A stretch of DNA of 7,504 bases from Erysipelotrichaceae bacterium (GTDB lineage: Bacteria; Bacillota_I; Bacilli_A; Erysipelotrichales; Coprobacillaceae), in contig JAJQDJ010000021.1 in assembly GCA_021202205.1 (NCBI GenBank), positions 1-7,504 of the forward strand, written 5' to 3'. Positions 1 through 5,768 of this stretch are shown in pieces (the first letter of the stretch is position 1; every line of letters starts with the position of its first letter). Below the pieces are notes generated by a model that was not told the origin of the DNA, made no database searches, and saw only the letters and a list, made by a program, of their open reading frames with translations. The translations under genes were made by a program, and so were the position numbers.

Positions 1-39
1 CGAAATCCTCATAAAATCAATGTTTTTTTATTTTAATGA

Positions 40-63
40 CGCACACGGTGCAAAAGAGGTTTT
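40..63. repeat. Left copy of a 24-bp inverted repeat bounding the window
   Basis: The sequence CGCACACGGTGCAAA, one variable base (A at 55), then GAGGTTTT recurs inverted at 7454-7477, with T at the variable position. The match is 23 of 24. The core holds a small dyad, GCAC-ACG-GTGC. It is GC-rich compared with its surroundings. Homology to the ATP-grasp family begins inside or just after this repeat, and two stop codons (TAA 34-36, TGA 37-39) precede it in that frame, so it marks the breakpoint of the ATP-grasp gene. A recombination site or inversion boundary is inferred. No target-site duplication is visible outside the two copies. Confidence 0.8.
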
Positions 64-102
64 AATTTATTTTTAAAAGATATATATACTAATTATCAAA
101 TA

Positions 103-1188
103 GTGAAAGATGGGGTCATACCTGAAGATTTTATTTTTAGTTCTACAGGGTATTTATCACCTTGTATTGGTATGGTACCTCCAAAAGGAATCTATTCTCA
201 TATATCAGGAATTGATTTAGTACAAGCAAAAGATGGTACTTGGTATGTTTTAGAAGATAATTTACGTATTCCTTCAGGAGCATCTTATCCTATGATTGCG
301 AGAGATTTGATGCGTCGAGCTGCTCCTAATATCTTTAGAACATATAATGTGAGAGATAATCGTGACTATGCAAAAATGTTAGAAGAAACAATGGATTATG
401 TGAATATGGGTGGTATTAATGTTATATTGACACCTGGTCGTTATAATTCTGCATATTTTGAACATTCATATTTAGCCGAAAAAGCACATGCTACTTTGGC
501 TACACCACAGGAATTATTTGTAGAAAATGCAACTTTATTTTATAAGAATCATTTAGGTTATAAAGTTAAAGTAGGATCACTATATCGTCGCATTTCAGAT
601 GATTATTTGGATCCATTAGCATTTAAGCCTGAATCTTTGATTGGAGTACCACAACTTATGAGTGCTTATCGAGAAGGCAATGTGGCGTTGATCAACGCAC
701 CTGGTAATGGTATTGCAGATGATAAGGGTATTTATTATTTTGTACCAAAAATGATTCAGTATTATTTACATGAAGAACCAATATTGCATAATGCACCAAC
801 ATATTTACCTTTTTATGAAGAAGATAGAAAATATGTCTTAGATAATCTTGAAAAACTGGTTGTAAAAGATGTATCTGAAGCAGGAGGCTATGGGGTTGTA
901 TTTGGTAGCGATATGGATGAAGCAAAATTACAGAAATGGAGAGATATTATTTCTAGAGAGTCAAGACGTTTTATCGCTCAGGAAGTGATAGATTTTATTG
1001 ATTTGCCAATTCATGAAAATGGAAAAGAGGTTTATCGTAAAGCTGATTTAAGAGCGTTTGTATTAAGTGGTGAAAAGACTAGAGTTTGGGCTAGTGGCTT
1101 AACGAGGGTTTCTCGTAATCCAGACTCATTTGTCGTTAATTCATCACAGGGAGGAGGATTTAAGGATACATGGGTATTATCACAATAG
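103..1188 (+). CDS. Circularly permuted ATP-grasp protein (DUF404/DUF407 type), 5'-truncated
   Basis: Family members form peptide-type bonds with ATP and are usually encoded beside alpha-E and transglutaminase proteins, as here; the substrate is unknown. Counting from GTG 103, visible motifs are GIYSHISGIDL (29-39), VLEDNLRIPSGASY (49-62), NAPGNGIADDK (198-208), the glycine-rich EAGGYG (259-264), RKADLRAFV (312-320) and the hallmark C-terminal NSSQGGGFKDTWVL (346-359). The C-terminus is complete. The family is usually about 470-480 residues, so roughly 90-100 N-terminal residues are missing. The same frame is open back to position 40 and encodes a good family match just upstream (NLFLKDIYTNYQIV), so GTG 103 is not the native start and has no ribosome site. 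Upstream homology stops at the 24-bp repeat. The gene is either a non-functional remnant or is expressed only if another arrangement restores its 5' end. It overlaps the next gene by 19 bases. Confidence 0.88.
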   Translation: MKDGVIPEDFIFSSTGYLSPCIGMVPPKGIYSHISGIDLVQAKDGTWYVLEDNLRIPSGASYPMIARDLMRRAAPNIFRTYNVRDNRDYAKMLEETMDYVNMGGINVILTPGRYNSAYFEHSYLAEKAHATLATPQELFVENATLFYKNHLGYKVKVGSLYRRISDDYLDPLAFKPESLIGVPQLMSAYREGNVALINAPGNGIADDKGIYYFVPKMIQYYLHEEPILHNAPTYLPFYEEDRKYVLDNLEKLVVKDVSEAGGYGVVFGSDMDEAKLQKWRDIISRESRRFIAQEVIDFIDLPIHENGKEVYRKADLRAFVLSGEKTRVWASGLTRVSRNPDSFVVNSSQGGGFKDTWVLSQ

Positions 1189-1841
1189 AGAAAGCCAATC
1201 ATTTGTATTGGTTAGGACGTTATAGTGAACGTGTCTTTTCAACGATTGAATTCTTTATGGAATACTATGATATGATGATTGATCAAGATGAAAATGTTTT
1301 TCATTCGTTTTGTAGTAGATTAGAAATTATTGATAATTATAAATACTCTGATGATTTTTGTGAAAGATATGTATTTGATAAACAAAACTTCGATTCTATT
1401 ATTTCTAATCTAAGTAGAGCTTATGATAATGCAGTTGTCTTAAGAGAAGAAATCAGCAGTGATACATTATGTTATATTGAACTACCTTTAAAGGTATTAG
1501 AAACAAGAGATAAAGAAGCAATAGCTTTAAAATTACAAAGGGTAAAGGATCACTTATATTCATTTTGGGGAAGTATAGATGATAACGTGGATAGTGAAGC
1601 TTGTAGAAATATTATGAAATGTGGCAAATATGCAGAAAGATTAGATTTATATTATCGTTTTGGAGACCAAAAAGAGGATATAGCTAAACAAACTGCTAAA
1701 TTAGAAAATCGTGTGCATAAATTGCAATCTGATTATAATCTTGAGGGTTTAACAACCATTCATTTATCACAGGAAAGTGCACAACGTTGGGATTGCTTAG
1801 ACAATATCGATCAATTAACAAAGTTATTTGAGGTTGAATAG
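1170..1841 (+). CDS. Alpha-E domain (DUF403) protein, short form
   Basis: The N-terminus, ITIEKANHLYWLGRYSER (residues 4-21), is the signature opening of the all-helical alpha-E family, which normally reads LYWxGRYxERA. The rest is predicted helical and charged, with a second family-like segment KCGKYAERLDLYYRF near 150-164 and no signal peptide or membrane segment. At 223 residues it is shorter than the common ~300-320-residue members. The reading frame is uninterrupted, so this looks like a compact subfamily rather than a truncation. A strong site, GGGAGGAGG at 1149-1157, precedes ATG 1170, and the gene starts inside the ATP-grasp gene, implying coupled translation. Family members are known mainly by association with the ATP-grasp and transglutaminase proteins. 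A scaffold or partner role in peptide ligation is inference. Confidence 0.85.
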   Translation: MGIITIEKANHLYWLGRYSERVFSTIEFFMEYYDMMIDQDENVFHSFCSRLEIIDNYKYSDDFCERYVFDKQNFDSIISNLSRAYDNAVVLREEISSDTLCYIELPLKVLETRDKEAIALKLQRVKDHLYSFWGSIDDNVDSEACRNIMKCGKYAERLDLYYRFGDQKEDIAKQTAKLENRVHKLQSDYNLEGLTTIHLSQESAQRWDCLDNIDQLTKLFEVE

Positions 1842-2611
1842 TGAAACGTCTGGTATATCGATATCAAATGGACCTCAAATTTAGTGATTTTGTCAAGGAA
1901 CAGCAATTTCAATTACGCTGCATACCTCAAGATAACTACTATCAAAAAGTTATAGAAACCCACTATTATGTATATCCTTTAGATTCTATTAATAAATTTA
2001 CTGATGGTTTTGGTAACCTTGTTTTAGCGGGTAATGCCATTATGAGACATCGAGATTTTAGTTTTCAAGTTAAAGGAGTTGTTGAAGTTGATTATTCTTC
2101 ACCTAAACCTGATTTTTGTCATCCCCTCTATAGATATGAGACGCCACTTACTAAAGTTGATTCTATAGAACATCCTGAAGAAATCTATGGATTATCTTTT
2201 GATGAACAAATGATGAAAATTATGCAAATAATCAATGATCATATGACCTATACACAAGGGACAACAACAATACAAACATCTGCTCAAGATGCTTTAGATC
2301 AAGGCTCTGGTGTATGTCAAGACTATGCACATATTATGGTTGGCTTATGTCGAAAATTAGGTTATCCTGCTAGATATATTGCAGGCATGTTATATGGTGA
2401 AGGAGAAACCCATGCTTGGGTAGAAGTATACAATAAAGATACATGGTATAGTTATGATCCAACGCATAATCGTAAAGTAGATGATAATTATATTGTTTTA
2501 GCTCATGGTAGAGATTATACTGATTGTATTATTGATAAGGGCATGTTTATAGGTAATTGTAAACAAATACAAACAGTAAAAGTGAGTGTAACAGAAGATA
2601 CAGGAAGATAA
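1841..2611 (+). CDS. Transglutaminase-like cysteine protease family protein
   Basis: The 256-residue protein has the two-part build of bacterial transglutaminase-like proteins. An N-terminal beta-rich region (about 1-100) contains RYQMDLKFSDFV and PLDSINKFTDGFGN. The papain-like core carries a complete triad: Cys159 in GSGVCQDYAH, His191 in THAWVEVY and Asp206 in SYDPTHN. There is no signal peptide, so it is probably cytoplasmic. Proteins of this type are thought to cleave or form amide bonds, here perhaps on a product of the ATP-grasp enzyme. The start is GTG 1841, sharing one base with the preceding TAG stop (TAGTG), a classic translational coupling that fixes the start. The gene ends inside the loop of the operon's terminator. 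Confidence 0.9.
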   Translation: MKRLVYRYQMDLKFSDFVKEQQFQLRCIPQDNYYQKVIETHYYVYPLDSINKFTDGFGNLVLAGNAIMRHRDFSFQVKGVVEVDYSSPKPDFCHPLYRYETPLTKVDSIEHPEEIYGLSFDEQMMKIMQIINDHMTYTQGTTTIQTSAQDALDQGSGVCQDYAHIMVGLCRKLGYPARYIAGMLYGEGETHAWVEVYNKDTWYSYDPTHNRKVDDNYIVLAHGRDYTDCIIDKGMFIGNCKQIQTVKVSVTEDTGR

Positions 2612-2627
2612 TTCTTCCTGTTTTTTT
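2600..2627 (+). terminator. Rho-independent terminator of the ATP-grasp/alpha-E/transglutaminase operon
   Basis: An 8-bp stem, ACAGGAAG with CTTCCTGT, encloses a 6-base loop and runs into seven Ts (2621-2627). The transglutaminase TAA stop (2609-2611) lies in the loop. Confidence 0.9.
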
Positions 2628-2655
2628 GTATAAGATAAATCATTATGGATATACT
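2626..2655 (+). promoter_or_regulatory. Possible promoter for the SpoIIR-like gene
   Basis: TTGTAT at 2626-2631 and TATACT at 2650-2655 are separated by 18 bases, resembling a sigma-A promoter directly after the preceding terminator. Transcription would begin close to the AGAGGTG ribosome site at 2661-2667. The match is moderate only. Confidence 0.35.
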
Positions 2656-2704
2656 TCTTTAGAGGTGAAACCATAAAAAAATCATATTTGTATTATTATG
2701 TGGA

Positions 2705-3043
2705 ATGTTATGTATGAGTGTGAGTGCTGATAGTAGTACACCACAATATCAAATTATTGCTAATTCTAATAATAGTGATGATATTAAAGAAATGTATACG
2801 ATTAAAAATCAATTACTAGAAGAATATAAATCATGGAGTGAAGGCGTTGATAATGTTGATCAAGTATTAGCTGATCATATTGATGAATATCATGCAACTT
2901 ATAATCAAGGGATATATACAATTATATTGGGTAATGGTGAGGGAAAAAGTTTAACAGGTGAGTTAAAAGTGAATTATTGCTCATCTACTACTGACATTAA
3001 AAAGATGTCCTTATTATTTGAATGGTTGGGAATATGTAAATGA
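2705..3043 (+). CDS. Short SpoIIR-like secreted protein with a damaged start
   Basis: The mature part contains YQIIANSNNSDDI (about 15-27), close to the (R)IIANSxxxxDQ signature that opens stage II sporulation protein R. Further on, GIYTIILGNGEGKSL corresponds to the SpoIIR stretch GEYxxxxIxIGEGxGxNWW, though the WW is absent. SpoIIR is a secreted forespore signal that triggers pro-sigma-E processing. The product is shorter and more divergent than usual, so the assignment is tentative. The frame extends upstream to encode a signal-peptide-like KKIIFVLLCG from 2675, and a good ribosome site, AGAGGTG (2661-2667), is placed for a start at 2673. The sequence there reads CCATAAAAAAATC, not CCATGAAAAAAATC: one G appears deleted. 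Position 2705 is the first in-frame ATG, but it lacks a clear ribosome site and leaves a crippled signal peptide. Probably a recent pseudogene. Confidence 0.6.
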   Translation: MLCMSVSADSSTPQYQIIANSNNSDDIKEMYTIKNQLLEEYKSWSEGVDNVDQVLADHIDEYHATYNQGIYTIILGNGEGKSLTGELKVNYCSSTTDIKKMSLLFEWLGICK

Positions 3044-3067
3044 CATGTGTGAGCACATGTCATTTTT
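3038..3067 (+). terminator. Rho-independent terminator after the SpoIIR-like gene
   Basis: A 12-bp perfect stem, AAATGACATGTG with CACATGTCATTT, encloses the loop TGAG and is followed by Ts to 3067. The gene's TGA stop (3041-3043) lies within the left arm. On the minus strand the same hairpin has a poor T tract, so it is at best a weak terminator for the converging gene. Confidence 0.88.
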
Positions 3068-3111
3068 GCACAGCTATTTATCTAAGAATATTTTTAGAAT
3101 TAAATAGTCTC

Positions 3112-3471
3112 TTATAAATAAAGCGGATTTAGAAAAAAAGTTGTATTATAATCATAATACTGGCTTGCTAAATTATAAAATATATCATCGGATAATCTTT
3201 TAATGAGTCTGATTTTTCTTTTATCATCAAAATCAAGTTTGTAAGGATCGCTTAAATTGATTAATGTAGGTTTTCTTAAAGTAATAACTGTTGATGAACC
3301 ATCAAAAACATAGGTTAAATGTTTGGTTGGTCGATATGTTTGTCCTTTTAATAAATGATATGATTCTGCACCACTTTCTTGATCTAATAAACATACATAA
3401 GGATATTCGCCTATATCTTCACTACCATCATGAAATGTCATTTTTATAAAACATGCACCTTTATATCTCAT
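3112..3471 (-). CDS. Unrecognised 119-residue protein, possible partner or toxin of the Panacea-like gene
   Basis: I do not recognise a family. The protein is soluble, with no signal peptide or membrane helix. The first half looks beta-rich (YKGACFIKMTFHDGSEDIGEYPYVCLL, about 3-29). The middle is Ser/Thr-rich (DGSSTVITLRKP) and the second half is basic then aromatic (DKRKIRLIKRL, then ASQYYDYNTTFFLNPLYL). The start ATG at 3471 overlaps the end of the upstream gene (ATGAGATATAA, sharing 11 bases) and has GGAG eight bases upstream. A start at 3501 in the same frame would overlap more and lacks that site. The coupling to a DUF4065/Panacea gene makes a toxin or effector partner plausible by context only. 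The frame is intact although its partner is broken. Confidence 0.55.
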   Translation of the reverse strand: MRYKGACFIKMTFHDGSEDIGEYPYVCLLDQESGAESYHLLKGQTYRPTKHLTYVFDGSSTVITLRKPTLINLSDPYKLDFDDKRKIRLIKRLSDDIFYNLASQYYDYNTTFFLNPLYL

Positions 3472-4137
3472 AATGTATTTCTCCGTTATCAAATGAAACA
3501 AAAATTAAATCTTCATTTTTAAAATTATCAGGATTGGTTACAGTATTGTAAATTTGATAATAATTTTGCTCAAACAAATCAGCATCAATGATATTGTAGA
3601 TGATGGTTTTGTCATTGATAATACATACACTTTCATTTTTTGAATCATATTTATAAAAATAATTTAGATTATCGGCAATTGTTTGAAATTCTTCTTCGAG
3701 TTGTTCATTAGGAATAATGGTATGTTTAATAGGATTACCTAAAGTATCGGTATGAAAGTTGTTTCTCCAGGAATTTAATTGGTGCGAGCATCTTGAAAGT
3801 GAATTTGCAGAATAAATACCAAAAATATCGTTAATTTCTTGTAGAAATTCATTAACTTCAGGATATAAATCAAATTTGTCCATTTCACTACTTCTGTCAT
3901 CATTTGAAATTTGAGCATAGGCTGTATTTGATACAGGTCCATCTCTCCATGCCTCAAATTCTTCATTAACTAAATCTTTCCCTTGCAAGCTTTATAGTAA
4001 GTAAAAGCGAAAAAAGTAAGTTTTATAAGTTTTAGTTTGTAATCATGGTTATTATTCTTATCTAAGAATTCATTGTTATCCTCGAATCATGTCCAAATGT
4101 CTTTGATTTCGAATACACTGTTTTCCATATATTTCAT
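3461..4137 (-). pseudogene. Panacea/SocA-like (DUF4065) antitoxin-type protein, broken by a stop and a frameshift
   Basis: The family core is clear: LKLIKLTFFAFTYYKA, then GKDLVNEEFEAWRDGPVSNTAY, then LSRCSHQLNSWRN. It matches the Panacea/MqsA-SocA pattern LKLQKLLYY...G.LF.E.FEAW.yGPV...Y...LS..TH...W. These domains serve as promiscuous antitoxins or protease adaptors. The gene is in two frames. The N-terminal part starts at ATG 4137 and meets TGA at 4089-4087 (codon 17), then resumes in the same frame through FEDNNEFLDKNNN to KACKGK. There the frame shifts by -1 at GGGAAAG (3982-3976) into the long downstream frame ending at 3461. No usual start codon lies between the TGA and the shift. The apparent TTG start at 3988 would delete the first core helix. 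A C-terminal extension of about 90 residues follows the core. Both lesions together indicate a pseudogene. Confidence 0.72.
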
Positions 4138-4146
4138 CTCGTATAT

Positions 4147-4175
4147 ATTATAGCAAATTTTTATATTGATTGAAA
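4147..4175 (-). promoter_or_regulatory. Promoter of the Panacea-like module, with extended -10
   Basis: On the minus strand TTTCAA (4175-4170) and TATAAT (4152-4147) are 17 bases apart, and TG one base before the -10 makes it an extended -10 element. Initiation would fall near 4140, only a few bases before ATG 4137, so the transcript would be nearly leaderless. No ribosome site precedes that ATG. Confidence 0.55.
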
Positions 4176-4272
4176 TATAGATTCGGGAATTTTGCTTCTA
4201 ATTAAAAATATTCCATTTATTGATGACTTTTTATGTTAAAAGTGATAGGATAATAGCCGTTGGGAGGAAATT
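4176..4272 (+). promoter_or_regulatory. pepA upstream region, no clear promoter resolved
   Basis: This spacer between the divergent Panacea-like module and pepA is very AT-rich. GATAAT near 4249-4254 could be a -10 element, but no good -35 lies 16-18 bases upstream. A strong ribosome site, GGGAGG (4262-4267), lies five bases before the pepA ATG and fixes that start. I see no riboswitch or operator. Confidence 0.35.
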
Positions 4273-5670
4273 ATGAGACAAGCAAGTTATAGTTTTATAT
4301 ATGAGGGTACACAAGATATTATTTATCCTATCTATGAAGATAGGAATATTTGTCCTAAGGTTATTGAAAGATTAGGTTATGATATTAATTTGATTGTTGA
4401 TAAAAAATTCAATCAAGTTACAACTATTCATACTTTAGGGAAATATTCATATGAGAAGATTATTTTTATTGGCTTGGGTAGATCAACAGAGATTACCACT
4501 GCTCAAATGCGAGAAGCCTTTATAACTGTATCTAAGCAAATCAAGCAACCTGCAAGCTTTGATGCTAAACGTGCAGTTGTTGAAACAATTGATATTCATA
4601 AAGTAACACAACTATTTATAGAAAGCTATATTTACGCAAGCTATAAGGAACATGTTATTGGACATGATGTGAATGAAATGGTTGAAGTGAATGTTATGGC
4701 CAATGAAAATGTACAAGCTGATATTGAAATAGGAGAAGCTTATGGTCATGGTATTAATTATGAAAGAACATTAGCTGATACACCTGCTAATTTAATGACA
4801 CCTAAAGATATTGTGAAAGCAGCCATTCAATTAGCGAAAGAGTATGATCTAGAATTAACGATATTAGATAATCAAAAACTAACAGAAATGGGTGCTGGTG
4901 GTATTTTAGCAGTTAATCAAGGTAGTGATTTACCTGCTTATATGTTGGCTTTAAAGTATAATCATGGCAATAATCAATCATATAGTGCAGTTGTTGGTAA
5001 GGGTATTACGTTTGATTCTGGTGGTTATAATATCAAAGGAAATAGTTTTGGTATGAAGTATGATATGTGTGGGGCTGCATCTGTACTTGCTATTATGAAA
5101 ATATTAGCAGATATGAAAGCTAACGTGAATGTTTATGGTATCATTGCTACTACAGAAAATCTTATTAATGGTAGTGCTTATAAACCACAAGATGTTATTA
5201 CAACATTATCTAAGAAAACGGTTGAAATCTTTTCGACAGATGCAGAAGGAAGAATGGTCTTATGTGATGCCTTGACTTATGCCCAACAATTAGGTGCACA
5301 TCAAATCATTGATTTAGCAACCCTTACAGGTGCATGTGAAGTTGCACTTGCTGATGTTTATACAGGAGTTTTCTCTAATGATGATGATTATTTTAATAAG
5401 TTTAATCAAGTATTAAAAGATAGTGATGAAAAGGGTTGGAAATTACCACTAGATAATGCCTATTTGGATAAGATTAAATCAAATAGTGCTGATTTTAAGA
5501 ATTCTATAGGTAGAGTAGGTGGAGCTTCAATAGCCGCAAGTTTCTTACAACAATTTATTGAAGAAGATACAAAATGGATTCACTTGGATATTGCTGGGAC
5601 AGCAGATCATGGTGGTAAAGCTGCTACTGGTGTGATGATTCGTAGTATTGTGAATATGCTTAAAGATTAA
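4273..5670 (+). CDS. pepA: M17 family leucyl aminopeptidase
   Basis: This cytosolic two-metal exopeptidase removes N-terminal residues, preferentially leucine, in peptide turnover; the family acts as a hexamer. The N-terminal macro-like domain spans about 1-160 and the catalytic domain about 165-465. Catalytic-domain landmarks are PANLMTP (171-177), VGKGITFDSGGYNIKG (241-256), MKYDMCGAA (261-269), STDAEGRMVLCDAL (321-334), DLATLTGAC (347-355) and HLDIAGTADHGG (437-448). Expected metal ligands and catalytic residues are all present: Lys243, Asp248, Lys255, Asp264, Asp323, Glu325 and Arg327. Two small departures are Ser for the usual Asn before TDAEGR and a loop two residues shorter between Asp248 and Asp264. 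The length is slightly below the usual ~480-500. It is monocistronic, with its own terminator. Confidence 0.95.
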   Translation: MRQASYSFIYEGTQDIIYPIYEDRNICPKVIERLGYDINLIVDKKFNQVTTIHTLGKYSYEKIIFIGLGRSTEITTAQMREAFITVSKQIKQPASFDAKRAVVETIDIHKVTQLFIESYIYASYKEHVIGHDVNEMVEVNVMANENVQADIEIGEAYGHGINYERTLADTPANLMTPKDIVKAAIQLAKEYDLELTILDNQKLTEMGAGGILAVNQGSDLPAYMLALKYNHGNNQSYSAVVGKGITFDSGGYNIKGNSFGMKYDMCGAASVLAIMKILADMKANVNVYGIIATTENLINGSAYKPQDVITTLSKKTVEIFSTDAEGRMVLCDALTYAQQLGAHQIIDLATLTGACEVALADVYTGVFSNDDDYFNKFNQVLKDSDEKGWKLPLDNAYLDKIKSNSADFKNSIGRVGGASIAASFLQQFIEEDTKWIHLDIAGTADHGGKAATGVMIRSIVNMLKD

Positions 5671-5684
5671 TCTTTAAGCTTTTT
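5658..5684 (+). terminator. pepA terminator
   Basis: A perfect 22-base palindrome (GCTTAAAGAT / ATCTTTAAGC around a central TA) ends in TTTTT at 5680-5684. The pepA TAA stop (5668-5670) sits at its centre, so the last codons form the stem. Confidence 0.85.
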
Positions 5685-5739
5685 AATTTACAAATAAAGA
5701 AAATTATTTTTATATATAAAAATGTATGTTAAAATTAAA

Positions 5740-5753
5740 TGTAATCGTTTACG
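5740..5753 (+). promoter_or_regulatory. cre/LacI-type operator upstream of the MFS transporter
   Basis: TGTAATCGTTTACG matches the catabolite-responsive element consensus TGWNANCGNTNWCA at every fixed position except the last. It has the central CG and GTAA/TTAC half-sites typical of CcpA and other LacI-family regulators. It lies just after a possible -10 (TAAAAT, 5730-5735) and just before the ribosome site AAAGGAG (5755-5761), a position suited to repression. Whether CcpA or a local LacI-type repressor binds cannot be told; no regulator gene is in the window. Confidence 0.65.
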
Positions 5754-5768
5754 AAAAGGAGTTGGATT

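Noticed and set aside
692..925. Minus-strand open frame of 77 codons
   Set aside because: It lies wholly inside the well-conserved ATP-grasp gene on the other strand and has no ribosome site or family character.
3775..3966. Second minus-strand open frame of 63 codons within the Panacea-like gene
   Set aside because: It is a frame shadow of the Panacea core, which is clearly coded in the neighbouring frame.
3461..3988. A complete 175-residue Panacea-like gene starting at TTG 3988
   Set aside because: This start lacks a ribosome site and removes the conserved first helix (LKLIKLTFFAF), which is plainly present upstream in another frame. The gene is better described as broken.
3078..4069. 12-base direct repeat TTATCTAAGAAT at 3078-3089 and 4058-4069 flanking the Panacea module
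   Set aside because: The right copy lies inside the Panacea-like coding sequence, and a 12-base AT-rich match is expected by chance. It is not convincing as an insertion duplication.
4087..4089. TGA read as tryptophan (alternative code)
   Set aside because: TGA ends the SpoIIR-like frame next to a terminator, and no in-frame TGA occurs in any of the intact genes.
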